From contig OZ252236.1 in NCBI GenBank assembly GCA_965249455.1, positions 2,232,001 through 2,296,000 on the forward strand: DNA of 64,000 bases, given 5' to 3'. Source of the DNA: Jiulongibacter sp024742395 (GTDB lineage Bacteria; Bacteroidota; Bacteroidia; Cytophagales; Spirosomataceae). The notes beneath the pieces are model-generated. The model did not search any database. It was not told where the DNA came from and worked only from the letters and a program-made list of their open reading frames with translations. A program made the position numbers and the translations under genes. Below, in pieces: positions 17,325 through 25,749 of this stretch (within the stretch, counting starts at the first letter, position 1; the number at the start of each line of letters is the position of its first letter).

Positions 17325-17921
17325 TTAGACAATGATGCCTAAACCGTAATGGTAAGGGTAATTGTAGACTTGCTTTCCTGTGTCTTTGGCCAGATCTATC
17401 ACCGCTCTTCTGACTGCCGGAAAGCTCTCTGTATCATGAAATATGCAGCACTTACTGTGTTTTACGGCCCAAAGCCCACACTCGTAGGTCTCTTTATAAT
17501 CATGTACTATGTCTACATGAGCAAAGTCGTATTGCTGATCATCCTGCTTTATGTAGTCTCTGTAATCAGATTTGATGAGTTCAATGTTCTTGTACTGTGC
17601 CACAGATTTCTTTGCTTCGGCAAAATGATCTGTCTTTAAACGGGAGTGCTTGTCTCCGGTAAAGAGGTCAATGCCTTTTACGTGTTTAAAGTAATTAGAG
17701 AACACCACAGAAGAGTAGCCATATTCTGTACCAAATTCAATACAGCTCTCTCTGCCTATCTCAAATCTGTCAAGAATATCTTCAATGACCTGCTCCAGAC
17801 CTTTCCAGGAAGAACTAACCTCCAGAATGTTTTCCGGCATCTGTAGTTTGGCAGGAACATAGGTTTCAATAGGATATTTCTTTCTGGCTATTGCCCGTCT
17901 GATAATGGATCTTAATCCCAT
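17325..17921 (-). CDS. Class I SAM-dependent methyltransferase (Methyltransf_24-like)
   Basis: The 198-residue protein has a SAM-binding core. Motif I EFGTEYGYSS is at residues 62-71, followed by GIDLFTGD (acidic residue for the ribose) and the FAHVDIVHDY block that resembles motif IV of the catechol-O-methyltransferase-like/Methyltransf_24 group. The tail has CIFHDTESFPAV, the D(I/T)xx segment typical of that group. The substrate is unknown; relatives act on sugars, lipids or small molecules. It is transcribed alone, converging on the phosphatase gene. Confidence 0.82.
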   Translation of the reverse strand: MGLRSIIRRAIARKKYPIETYVPAKLQMPENILEVSSSWKGLEQVIEDILDRFEIGRESCIEFGTEYGYSSVVFSNYFKHVKGIDLFTGDKHSRLKTDHFAEAKKSVAQYKNIELIKSDYRDYIKQDDQQYDFAHVDIVHDYKETYECGLWAVKHSKCCIFHDTESFPAVRRAVIDLAKDTGKQVYNYPYHYGLGIIV

Positions 17922-18223
17922 AGTGCATTTGATTTTTAAAGAAAAGCCTCAGAGTTTGGTATACTGCTTAAGGCCTTCAGCATATTGAATCACGAAATTA
18001 GTTGTTTTCCCGAGAGCCTGAACGAAATGGCTGGTATAATTAAGGGAGTGGGTGTTTAGAAGGTTTTTTTGGGGGGTAGGGGATAACGGCTTGCGTGTAT
18101 GAGAAGTAGCGGATTTAAAAACACTTCACTTTCAGTTTGGCACTGACTTTTATTAAAAGCACTGACCTTTGATTTAGAACTGAACGCTCTATTTCTTATA
18201 CACGCTGTTAGCAAATCGGTTTT
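17922..18223. other. Intergenic DNA with attC-like hairpin site H1
   Basis: No gene is visible. The key feature is a long imperfect inverted repeat at 18083-18212: GCGTGTATGAGAAGTAG (18093-18109) against CGCTCTATTTCTTATACACGC (18185-18205), with an unpaired centre of about 75 bases. Read on the minus strand the site is bounded by TAACAGC on one side and CGTTATCC on the other, so AAC and GTT triplets flank the stem as in integron attC sites. It lies directly 3' of the minus-strand gene at 18224. Similar sites are H2 and H3. Confidence 0.6.
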
Positions 18224-18865
18224 TTATGTTTTTATCATATTTATCATTCCATATGAATAACTACCTTTTGGTAATCTGTCTCTGAAGTTTTTAAAATATT
18301 CCCACAAGTTAAATTCAGCGTTTATTGAGTTTAATATGTTTCGAACATTTTTGATTTCTGGCATTTCTGGATTTTGGTATCTTTCATTTTCAGGTTCCCA
18401 ATATGAATAAACTCGTCTTGTTTTTTCTTTTCCGATTTCGAAAACGTATGTCTTTCCGTCAAATCCTTTAGGGAAATTTTCAATTTCAGAACAATCTTTT
18501 AATGTTTCAATATTTTCAGCAAATAGAGTTTTAATTAATCTTTCAACAGTTTCGTTTGGAATTTTTATTTTTTGATAAATAATCTCTTTTTTGTTCTTTC
18601 TTTTATTCTGCGTTACAAAATTCGTTAAAGTTCCGCTGTACGTTGTGTCATTAATTTTTATAAGTTCAACAACTTGATATTCAGTCCAAATTCGGTACGC
18701 TTTTTCAAAAATTATACTGTCATAATGTTTTAATCCAATTTCAATTCGGTCGGATTCGATATACGGATTCCAAAAGGATTCCTTTTCGGTTTGTCCAAAT
18801 GCAAAAGTCGTAATCAGACTAAATATTAATATGTGTATTCTCTTTTTCAAACTGTTTGCTAACAT
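18224..18865 (-). CDS. Secreted protein of unknown function
   Basis: The 213-residue protein starts with a signal peptide (hydrophobic core IHILIFSLITTFAFG, cleavage before QTEKES). The remainder is hydrophilic, Lys/Glu/Asn-rich and shows no family I recognise. Its start codon lies inside attC-like site 18859-18914 and its stop is 12 bp from hairpin site H1, so gene plus H1 has the exact organisation of a one-gene integron cassette. The cargo is AT-rich relative to the housekeeping genes. It could be an envelope or secreted factor; function is not inferable. Confidence 0.7.
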   Translation of the reverse strand: MLANSLKKRIHILIFSLITTFAFGQTEKESFWNPYIESDRIEIGLKHYDSIIFEKAYRIWTEYQVVELIKINDTTYSGTLTNFVTQNKRKNKKEIIYQKIKIPNETVERLIKTLFAENIETLKDCSEIENFPKGFDGKTYVFEIGKEKTRRVYSYWEPENERYQNPEMPEIKNVRNILNSINAEFNLWEYFKNFRDRLPKGSYSYGMINMIKT

Positions 18866-19368
18866 TAGTATAAACGAACAAAAGCCTTGAAGTAGCGTCT
18901 ATATCGTTATTGCGTACCCGTTTTTAACTAATGAGAATCTACTCTTACCAAAGTTATAAAATCCTCAAAATTAAAGGGCTGATAATCAAACTATTGATTT
19001 AACGGTATGTTTTTGGGCAAAAAAAAGGTTGTAAAGCGGTTTGGTGCAGACTTAATATGACTTTTTGATTAGAAATTCAAAGGCACAGATTAGGGGTATA
19101 CGCTGGTCTTTCTTATGCGTGGAGCGGTTCGCTGCCCGGTAGTAGTTGAATGGGAGGTTGAAGAATAGCTCAAAGTCTTATATTATAGACTACCATCACG
19201 ATTGAACATTAACAGATTAGAGAATATTAAAGTATACTTGATTACTACCTTAACTTACAACCAGAGATTCAGTGAACCGCCGTATAAAGACGGGCACGGC
19301 TAGTGCCGTACGTACGGTGGTGTGAGAGGTGTATTGGCAGTCACTTGGCTGTCAACCACCTACTCGAT
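18859..19368 (+). repeat. Dispersed repeat copy R1 (attC-like hairpin plus group II intron-like body)
   Basis: The left 56 bases hold an inverted repeat around TATAAACG/CGTCTATA with AAC and GTT triplets outside the stem. The rest shares long stretches with R2 (22512) and R4 (26731), including ACTATTGATTTAACGGT and the block CGCTGGTCTTTCTTATGCGTG. R1 ends at CTACTCGAT inside the stop region of the 19360 gene. It carries no reading frame. It is one of six copies (R1-R6) placed between minus-strand genes. Confidence 0.75.
19271..19368 (+). mobile_element. 3' end of a group II intron (domains V-VI), remnant
   Basis: The sequence AACCGCCGTATA ... CCGTACGTACGGTGGTGTGAGAGG resembles bacterial group II domain V, with the distal stem lengthened by an inserted GGCAC/GTGCC hairpin. 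A domain-VI-like stem follows (TTGGCAG pairing with CTGTCAA, with a likely bulged A), and then the typical intron end CTACTCGAT. No reverse-transcriptase/maturase frame is present and the body upstream is only about 400 bp, so it is a degenerate or ORF-less intron. It runs on the plus strand, opposite to the surrounding genes, as reported for IIC introns in integron attC sites. Confidence 0.55.
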
Positions 19369-19884
19369 TGGCAGCTGGCTTTTATTTTTTTCTTCCTTTT
19401 TATTTTTCATACTTAAAAATCTCGATCGAAAATTTGAGAATACAATGGTGTCCTTAACACTTAATCCTGTAGCAATCATACTATAGCAAAATAGGAACTC
19501 AAAAACCAAGAAGAACGCCTTGTACTGTGTCACTATAGATTTTGTTGGATTTGTTAGGTGGAAGTCTGAGATTACATATAAAACTATTGAATAAATAAGG
19601 CTAATAAACAGCATTATAAGAGTTACTTTAAAAGTATTTATAAGCGTTGAAAAGTCGCCTTCTTCCTCTAGAAACTCTATAAAGTCATTATCAGAAGAAG
19701 CCATAATAATCGCTAAGGCTGCAAAAAAAATAGAGAAGACAATTGACAAAACAGAAATCCCAATGCCATAAAAAGACTTACAGAATTCAATAGATAATTC
19801 ATTAGGTAGGATTAAAGCTGTGACTAAGGTCAATATAATTGCAACTACGAAATCCCAACTCAGGATTAATGAACTTATTTTCAT
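19360..19884 (-). CDS. Four-helix membrane protein, unknown function (last gene of three-gene unit)
   Basis: The 174-residue protein has four hydrophobic segments (about residues 5-30, 36-68, 88-112 and 125-150) with short loops and a Lys/Glu-rich cytosolic tail ending SQLPIE. No family motif is recognised. It starts by TAATG overlap with the upstream gene, so the pair is translationally coupled. Its last codons and stop are formed by the end of the group II-like element, so the original C-terminus may have been altered. In a unit with a metalloprotease-like and a cytosolic protein, it could be the membrane effector; this is inference. Confidence 0.7.
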   Translation of the reverse strand: MKISSLILSWDFVVAIILTLVTALILPNELSIEFCKSFYGIGISVLSIVFSIFFAALAIIMASSDNDFIEFLEEEGDFSTLINTFKVTLIMLFISLIYSIVLYVISDFHLTNPTKSIVTQYKAFFLVFEFLFCYSMIATGLSVKDTIVFSNFRSRFLSMKNKKEEKNKSQLPIE

Positions 19885-20717
19885 TAGCTAGTTCTTTTAA
19901 TAATGTCTTTTAAAGTTTCTGTAACATTTTGCAAAATATCTAATGCTTTATCCATATCATTTGGAAGATTAGTATTGACATTTTTCTGACGGTCTTTAGT
20001 ACTTATTCTTTTTTCTTCACCATTTTCAGTAATACCAAATGCATCACATTCACCATATCCATCTTCGGACATCATGAACTTGCTCTCTGTTTCCTCATCC
20101 ACTCTAATAGAAGCATTTGGTTTTTTTGTTTCCTGTATTTCTCTCAGTTTGTCTATTTCATTTCTTCTTAATCTTTCATCAATTGATTTCCAACGGTCTG
20201 CATAATTTGGATTAGAAGGAAAGAGTGTTATTGCTATTCGTTTGACAGACTTAAAAGTTTTTATCTTTTCAATAAATGAATACTGCTCCTTAATAGGAGA
20301 GATAGAGAATTCTGTGAAAAAATTGTCATGATTCTGTTCGAATAATATCGAGAACATTCTTCTGAATGTGTGTATGCTAATGAGGTTTGGAACTTCGAAA
20401 TGCATAAGAACACTTGAGGTTGGGTCAATTATATAACGAGCACGAGCAACTACACGATTATGAATGTTGGCACTTTTTATCGTCATAGTTTCGTCATCTA
20501 CAACATCTTCATTTTCGTCTGGGTTGTATTTCACTAGTTCACCCGTCACATATTCAATTCCTTCAAATTCTACTATTTCACTATTGAAGAACTTATATAA
20601 AAATCCTCTGTCAGAATCACTAGCGTTATTTCGAAGACCTGTTAAAATAAAATCCAATTTATCTGAAAGGTCTTTACCCGTTGCAATATGATATCTTGAA
20701 AAATAGAGTTTTGCCAT
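19884..20717 (-). CDS. Cytosolic protein of unknown function, possibly DUF4747-like
   Basis: The 277-residue protein is soluble and without signal or membrane helices. It has a mixed alpha/beta N-terminal half (LYFSRYHIATGK, FEGIEYVTGELVKYNPDE) and a charged, probably helical C-terminal 80 residues. It recalls the DUF4747 group of bacterial unknowns, but I am not certain of that match. It follows the M41-like gene after 10 bp and overlaps the membrane-protein gene at TAATG, so it is the middle gene of a tight operon. A sensor or adaptor role is conceivable. Confidence 0.65.
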   Translation of the reverse strand: MAKLYFSRYHIATGKDLSDKLDFILTGLRNNASDSDRGFLYKFFNSEIVEFEGIEYVTGELVKYNPDENEDVVDDETMTIKSANIHNRVVARARYIIDPTSSVLMHFEVPNLISIHTFRRMFSILFEQNHDNFFTEFSISPIKEQYSFIEKIKTFKSVKRIAITLFPSNPNYADRWKSIDERLRRNEIDKLREIQETKKPNASIRVDEETESKFMMSEDGYGECDAFGITENGEEKRISTKDRQKNVNTNLPNDMDKALDILQNVTETLKDIIKRTS

Positions 20718-20727
20718 GTTGTAATTT

Positions 20728-21360
20728 TTACTTTATAAAGTCCAAATTGCCGCTAGTCTGCAATGAATCTTCAATTTGAATCTGATTCAGGTGCTTGTCA
20801 GGGGAACTTAGCAGTCGTTCTGCTAGGTTGGTTATCGGATTCCAAACATCATCGCTTCGTATTAATTCTGTCACTTTGTACAATGTGTCTTGAATATAGT
20901 TATTCGGGTAACCTGTGAAGTTTTGTGTTAGGCATTGGTCTATTGATTGCACGGTCAAAAGGTCAGGTCCACTAACCTCAACAGGAAGATTTCCTTTAAA
21001 ATCTACTCCAACCTTTAAAAACGCTTCACTAACTGGCCCAGCCAATAAAGTACCAACTATTTTAAAAGCAACTTGTGGTGCAGCCTTTTTTAAGTTTGGA
21101 TCTAAATTTCTAAATATAGTTGGGTCTGTGGAGTATTCTTTCATTGCAGCAATTAGCAATGTTATTCTTTGGTCTCCATAATCAAAACGAGTAAATCCAC
21201 TTCCTGGATCGTTTTTAATCAAGCTAATTTCGGTTGCCTTAAATTGCGACATATAAGCCATTGCAACATGTCCGCATTCATGAAAAGCACCTTGTCTAAA
21301 TAGTTCCGTTTCGTTCATTTTCCCTTTGAAAATTGATTTTATCCAATGTAGTAGTCTCAT
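20728..21360 (-). CDS. Stand-alone M41-like (FtsH-type) HExxH metallopeptidase domain
   Basis: The 210-residue protein contains AFHECGHVAMAYM with the zinc site His27-Glu28-Cys-Gly-His31, in the same context as the HEAGHA motif of FtsH proteases. A helical segment with Asp in SGPDLLTVQS could supply the third ligand, as in M41 peptidases. There is no AAA+ ATPase domain and no obvious transmembrane helix, so it would have to be activated or fed by a partner. It is the first gene of a three-gene minus-strand unit with a cytosolic unknown and a four-helix membrane protein, bounded by attC-like sites H2 and R1. Confidence 0.78.
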   Translation of the reverse strand: MRLLHWIKSIFKGKMNETELFRQGAFHECGHVAMAYMSQFKATEISLIKNDPGSGFTRFDYGDQRITLLIAAMKEYSTDPTIFRNLDPNLKKAAPQVAFKIVGTLLAGPVSEAFLKVGVDFKGNLPVEVSGPDLLTVQSIDQCLTQNFTGYPNNYIQDTLYKVTELIRSDDVWNPITNLAERLLSSPDKHLNQIQIEDSLQTSGNLDFIK

Positions 21361-21375
21361 TTTTTAGCTTGCTGC

Positions 21376-21503
21376 CAACGTTTTGCAGCTATAAGAAATT
21401 GGCGATTTCGAAGCACAATACTTTCAACCTGCACGAAAGTTTGATTGAAAAACTGAACTTCAATTAACCACTGAACCGCCAATTTCTTATAGGTGCTGTT
21501 ATG
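21376..21503 (-). repeat. attC-like hairpin site H2
   Basis: The arm GCAGCTATAAGAAATTGGCG (21385-21404) pairs with CGCCAATTTCTTATAGGTGC (21477-21496) around a 72-base centre. On the minus strand AACAGC opens the site and ACGTTGGC closes it. It lies 10 bp after the stop of the 21513 gene and 16 bp before the start of the M41-like gene, as an attC site separates two cassettes. Confidence 0.65.
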
Positions 21504-21512
21504 GGCTGGTTT

Positions 21513-22364
21513 TCATAGAATCCTTACTCTACCCGGGATAGCGTGATAAAATCCACAGAAATTAGTGTATCGTCCCCTGTTAGCATTTCTTGGGTCTCTA
21601 ATTATGTTTCCACTTTGGTCATAGTTTATTACATTCGTAGAACCTGGTTTATGTGACCAAAGACCATTACTGTCTCTTCGATACCAATGAAAATCCCACC
21701 CAGGTCCAACTACCAACGCAACGTACTGTCCTTGTGCAGGAGTACTTGCAATGTTAGAAATACTTGGCAATCCATCCCTATTTGCACCTGCACCAACTTC
21801 ACCGCAGGAAATTGCACCATACATTCTTCCGCTTCCCCTGCCTGGCTGTGCGAACGAGTTTGTTACGACATTACAAGCATAATTGTAACAGTTATTTCGT
21901 TGCCTTCTTGTAGGGTCATTATTCCACCATCCTGGATTATAAGGTGGTTCAGCAAGTAATTCCTGTGATAGGTTTTTGTTTTTATCGAAAAAATCAATAG
22001 AATTTCTTTCAGCTTTAATTTCTTCAATCGCAACTGATTTTATTTCATCATCAATTAATTCCCCTGCTGTTTCAAGTAGCCATAATTCTATTTCGTGATT
22101 TTTATCAATGTAACTCTCTCTTGTCCAGCCAAGGTCAACTAAGTTCGCATTGACTATCATTTCATTTGGTAAATTTTTATCACCTAATGTTTCGATAATA
22201 AAGCCACGATAGCCAAGTCCGTAATAAATGCCTGGTGTTTTTAAGAGAGCTTTCTCTGTCAACCCATAAATTTTATCTTTGAGTTGATTTGCTTGTTCAT
22301 CAGTAAGTTCCCAGGTCGGATTTGGTCGTCCTGAGAATATGTCCAAAGTTACTAGTGTTGCCAT
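21513..22364 (-). CDS. Unknown protein with Cys/His motifs (possible papain-like fold)
   Basis: The 283-residue protein has two parts. Residues 1-120 begin VTLDIFSGRPNPTWELTDEQ, a motif I have seen in uncharacterised bacterial proteins. Residues 145-283 contain NNCYNYACN (two Cys), ISCGEVGAG, and WDFHWYRRDSNGLWSHKPGS with two His, a Cys...His spacing that would suit a cysteine protease or amidase fold. The C-terminus has FCGFYHAIPG. No signal peptide is evident. It is a single-gene cassette between H2 and R2. The catalytic proposal is inference and could be wrong. Confidence 0.65.
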   Translation of the reverse strand: MATLVTLDIFSGRPNPTWELTDEQANQLKDKIYGLTEKALLKTPGIYYGLGYRGFIIETLGDKNLPNEMIVNANLVDLGWTRESYIDKNHEIELWLLETAGELIDDEIKSVAIEEIKAERNSIDFFDKNKNLSQELLAEPPYNPGWWNNDPTRRQRNNCYNYACNVVTNSFAQPGRGSGRMYGAISCGEVGAGANRDGLPSISNIASTPAQGQYVALVVGPGWDFHWYRRDSNGLWSHKPGSTNVINYDQSGNIIRDPRNANRGRYTNFCGFYHAIPGRVRIL

Positions 22365-22511
22365 TTTTTGATATTTTTTTATTCCTACTCGTGTGGCTTT
22401 TCAGTGTCGCCCCGTTTTTAAAGTGGTTTCTGGACTCCACCTTCTGAAATGTCTTATGTCACTTTGGGTTGTCAGCCCGTTTCTTGACGGTTGTCGTTTT
22501 TAAACTTGCCC

Positions 22512-22998
22512 ATAACATTAGTATAGACGAACATAAGCCTCGGAGTTGCGTCTATATCGTTATTGCCTACCCACTTTTAGCTAATGTGAATCTATTCTTA
22601 CCAAAGTTAAAAAATCCTCAAAACTAAAGGGCTGATAATCAAACTATTGATTTAACGGTATGGTTTTGGGCATTTGAAGGGTTTATTAAGCGGTTTGGTG
22701 CAAAGTCAATATGACTTTTGATTAACAATTTAAAGTGCTCAGATTAGGGGTAAACGCTGGTCTTTCTTATGCGTGAAACGGTTCACCGCCCGGTATCAGT
22801 AGAATGGGAGGTTGGAGAATAGCTCAAAGTCCTGTTATTAACTCAACGCTTATTGCAGCACGTTCTAAAAAAGGATAATGATGGAATACAATCAGGAACG
22901 AAGGTTAGTTACGTCTAGTGCTTTACGCTGGCCTTAATGGAATTGTGTTGTGTGAGCCCCAGCCCATCACGTTCTATTGATGTGTCAGGTTACTCGAT
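22512..22998 (+). repeat. Dispersed repeat copy R2
   Basis: It starts with an attC-like hairpin: TATAGACG (22522-22529) pairs exactly with CGTCTATA, with AAC and GTT triplets outside. It shares with R1 the long body, including ACTATTGATTTAACGGT and the GGTAAACGCTGGTCTTTCTTATGCGTG block. It ends GTTACTCGAT at 22989-22998, matching the intron-like end of R1; the domain V part is eroded. It separates the 21513 and 23034 genes. Confidence 0.75.
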
Positions 22999-23033
22999 TG
23001 GTGACAGTTTTCTAACTTTATTAATTTTTATTT

Positions 23034-23513
23034 TTAACGGGTTCCCTTTTCAATAGTCTTTTGAATTGAATCCATAAATTTTACGAAATCTGTATCATAA
23101 GTAGCTTTCACTAAATTCCAAGCTTCTTTAAAACTCTCCTTTTCGAGCCATTTCCCTGTGTAGTCATTCCATCCTTTCCATTGGATAGTTTTGATTTTTG
23201 CTGGTTGATTATTATAGAAAACAAATCCTCTTTCAAAAACACAAATTAAAATTTCATACAAATTAATTCTTTGTATTCTTTCCTCTTCGCTTAGTTCAAT
23301 GGTATCATCACTGTACAAATAACAATGTAAATGTGGATATTTAGAACATAGCTCTAAGAAGTCAGAGTACTTATCATCGACTGTTTCAAAAGCCCGAATG
23401 GCATTTTCTTCCCTATCTCTTCTTTTCTCTCTTAAGAAGATTATTATTGCAATTGGAACTCCAAGAATAGTAGCCAAATTCGCAATTATTTCTAATACCT
23501 CGCTGAAGATCAT
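23034..23513 (-). CDS. Membrane-anchored protein of unknown function
   Basis: The 159-residue protein has one N-terminal transmembrane helix (about residues 5-27, IIANLATILGVPIAIIIFLR) followed by a charged stop-transfer KRRDREE and a helical cytosolic domain. Layout and length recall DUF4760-type bacterial unknowns, often described as phage- or defence-neighbourhood proteins, but I do not claim that family firmly. It is a single gene between R2 and R3 and reads like other cassette cargo. No catalytic residues are apparent. Confidence 0.65.
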   Translation of the reverse strand: MIFSEVLEIIANLATILGVPIAIIIFLREKRRDREENAIRAFETVDDKYSDFLELCSKYPHLHCYLYSDDTIELSEEERIQRINLYEILICVFERGFVFYNNQPAKIKTIQWKGWNDYTGKWLEKESFKEAWNLVKATYDTDFVKFMDSIQKTIEKGTR

Positions 23514-23535
23514 ATTGATTTTCTTTTAATTGTTA

Positions 23536-23820
23536 CCAACATTAGTATAGCCAAACAAAAGTCCAGTAGTTGCGTCTATATCGTTATTGCCAACCCACTT
23601 TTAGCTAATGTGAATCTACTTCTACCAAAGTTAAAAAATCCTCGAAACTAAATAGCTGGTTTTAGAACTATTGATTTAACGGTATGGTTTTGGGGCAAAA
23701 AAAGGGTTTTAAAGTGGTTTCGCGAAGACTTGTCTTGTCCTTGTGAATGGGTATTTACGGTAATCTTGCTCAATCTAATCTAACGCTTAGCTATATAGGT
23801 AAAATGGGTTTTGATGAGAG
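23536..23820 (+). repeat. Dispersed repeat copy R3
   Basis: It begins AACATTAGTATAG with a matching TCTATATCGTT 35 bases on (attC-like arms) and shares ACTATTGATTTAACGGT with the other copies. From about 23700 it follows a second subfamily together with R5 and R6 (TTTCGCGAAGACTTGTC; TAACGCTTAGCTATATAGGTA; TGGGTTTTGATGAG), and lacks the intron-like end. The following 190 bp to the 24015 gene hold nothing recognisable. Confidence 0.7.
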
Positions 23821-24014
23821 ATTAATGCGGCTCAGATAAAGCGGATGCTAAACTAAGGGAGGGGTAGCTTTTCTTGATATCGTTATGGAGAGTTTTATCT
23901 AGAAAATTTCAGATAATCGCTAAGAATAACTTCAGACCAGCTCATATCCAAAAATATGATTGCGATCTGTAATTCTTATCTCTCGCCCCTGTGCAAACAC
24001 CTGCTTAGAGTCTG

Positions 24015-24416
24015 TTAATCCATTCTTGTCATGCAGAGCATCTCATCATCTGATTTATACCATTCTATACACGCTCGTTCCTTATCTGGACATGTACTGC
24101 CAAGGAGTTCTTCAAAAACGTGCTTAACTGAGTCTGTTTTGCTCATCCAATCAAAGAGGGTGAGGGTAGCATACTTACCTTTAGGTATAAGCAATTTCTC
24201 GTACTTGGTCTTATTTGCTTCACTGCCATCAGGTACAGAGACGCTTGCGTAGTATTGTATGTTTCCATCTTCAGCCACCCAGCTGATGCCATAGTATGAT
24301 TGACTGTCTCCAAAAGCGTCCATTAAGATGTCGAAAGCCTCTTTAATTCCTAGAGGGAAAGTCTTCACATGAAGGCCGAATAATAGGATATCTTCCTGTT
24401 GGTTATATATTTCCAT
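24015..24416 (-). CDS. Small GyrI/effector-binding-like protein
   Basis: The 133-residue form begins at the ATG at 24414-24416; an upstream ATG at 24485 would add 23 unlikely residues. The alpha/beta pattern (FGLHVKTFPLGIKEAFDILMDAFG, YYGISWVAEDGNIQYYASVSVP, IPKGKYATLTLFDW) matches the GyrI-like/AraC effector-binding (SOUL-type) fold that binds small hydrophobic ligands. No DNA-binding domain is attached, so it would act as a ligand-binding or sequestration protein. It stands between R3 and an alpha/beta hydrolase gene on the same strand. Confidence 0.7.
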   Translation of the reverse strand: MEIYNQQEDILLFGLHVKTFPLGIKEAFDILMDAFGDSQSYYGISWVAEDGNIQYYASVSVPDGSEANKTKYEKLLIPKGKYATLTLFDWMSKTDSVKHVFEELLGSTCPDKERACIEWYKSDDEMLCMTRMD

Positions 24417-24651
24417 GGGTGCAATTTTTATGACAAAAATACACTTAGAAGATTTCGGGGATAGGGTGTTCTTACGACAAAACAAAGGGTAAACTGCGAA
24501 TAAATAGCATTCAATTAAAATAAGCAGCTCGTATGGTTTGAGATAGAATTATTGATAAACCTATGCAGAAGTTAGCTGTAAGGATTGACTGTTTAGGGAC
24601 CGGTGGTAATAGCAGTATGCCTGATCTAAACTCCGCTGATGTCCGTGGCAT

Positions 24652-25749
24652 TCAATTTTTCAGAATTTCATCTGTGTATATTGAACGATATTTTTCAGGA
24701 AATTCAATCTGTACTCCATGTGTTCCATTCTCGAATAAGTACCATTTTTTTGATGGTGCTACAAGGGAATCAAAATAAGTCTTTGCCACAGTCATTTCTG
24801 TAAAGTGATCGTTGTCTCCGTGCAATATGTAAACGGGCACTTCCAGTTTCGGAACATCTCGCATTAGATTTATATCAATGGCCGTAGATTCTAAAATCTT
24901 AGAAGCAGGATAATATGAACCGGGTTCACTGACCATATCCGTAAATTTTTCGTTAAACGTCAATCCCTTATCCATAAACATTTTTAGGAGAAGTTTGGAG
25001 CCTAGATCAGCTTTGAGCGGAGCATATTTCAGCACAATAGATCGTTCTATTTCCACTCCATTAGTAGAATGATTAGAATATGGAGGTCTCCCAATTTGTT
25101 CTAATAAACTGATAGATAAAGTGTCATTACGTTTTTTGGCTTCTGTCATGACAAAATCATATGACAATTCTTCAGAAAGGGCTTGGTTTGCCATTAATCC
25201 ACTACCAATGTATGCATGGAATAACTCCGGCTTTTTTTGAACCATGTAAGCAGCTACGGCTGTTCCCCAGGATAAACCTTCAATGTAGATTTTATCTTTA
25301 TTAAACTTCTGTTTTAGAAAGCCTGCCAGTTCTATGCCATCATGTACTATGTGATTTAAGGTAATAGAGGAATCAGGAATACTATCATTATAGGCAAGAC
25401 CGGAGCCTCTTTGATCCCAATAACAGACAGTAAAAATGTCTTCTAAATCAATTCCTGTTAGTCTATAAACTACCGGTAAAATTGGTGCACCTGGTCCTCC
25501 ATGCACAATTAGAAGCACAGGATTCGTCAGATCTTTTCCTCTAATGGTAATTCTTTGAGGCACATCATTTATTATCATATCCTCATGCATAGCAATACTG
25601 TTCGGAATTAACTCACCATTTTCATCCATAAATGGCTCTTCAATTCCAGAACTATTTATGCGAACGATGAGTAATAAAATCAGAATAAATCCGACTATTG
25701 TTCCTAGTAAAACCAGTGTCCATTTACCTATCTTTTTGAGTATTTTCAT
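24652..25749 (-). CDS. Membrane-anchored alpha/beta hydrolase, proline iminopeptidase-like
   Basis: The 365-residue protein has one N-terminal transmembrane helix (about residues 10-30) and then a hydrolase domain facing the periplasm. HGGPGAP (83-89) and WDQRGSG (111-117) are the proline-iminopeptidase/epoxide-hydrolase signatures, the nucleophile is Ser160 in EGLSWGTA, and LHGDNDHF near residue 310 and GTHGVQ near 345 supply the Asp and His. It probably cleaves small peptides or esters. It is well preserved and shows no operon partner. Confidence 0.87.
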   Translation of the reverse strand: MKILKKIGKWTLVLLGTIVGFILILLLIVRINSSGIEEPFMDENGELIPNSIAMHEDMIINDVPQRITIRGKDLTNPVLLIVHGGPGAPILPVVYRLTGIDLEDIFTVCYWDQRGSGLAYNDSIPDSSITLNHIVHDGIELAGFLKQKFNKDKIYIEGLSWGTAVAAYMVQKKPELFHAYIGSGLMANQALSEELSYDFVMTEAKKRNDTLSISLLEQIGRPPYSNHSTNGVEIERSIVLKYAPLKADLGSKLLLKMFMDKGLTFNEKFTDMVSEPGSYYPASKILESTAIDINLMRDVPKLEVPVYILHGDNDHFTEMTVAKTYFDSLVAPSKKWYLFENGTHGVQIEFPEKYRSIYTDEILKN

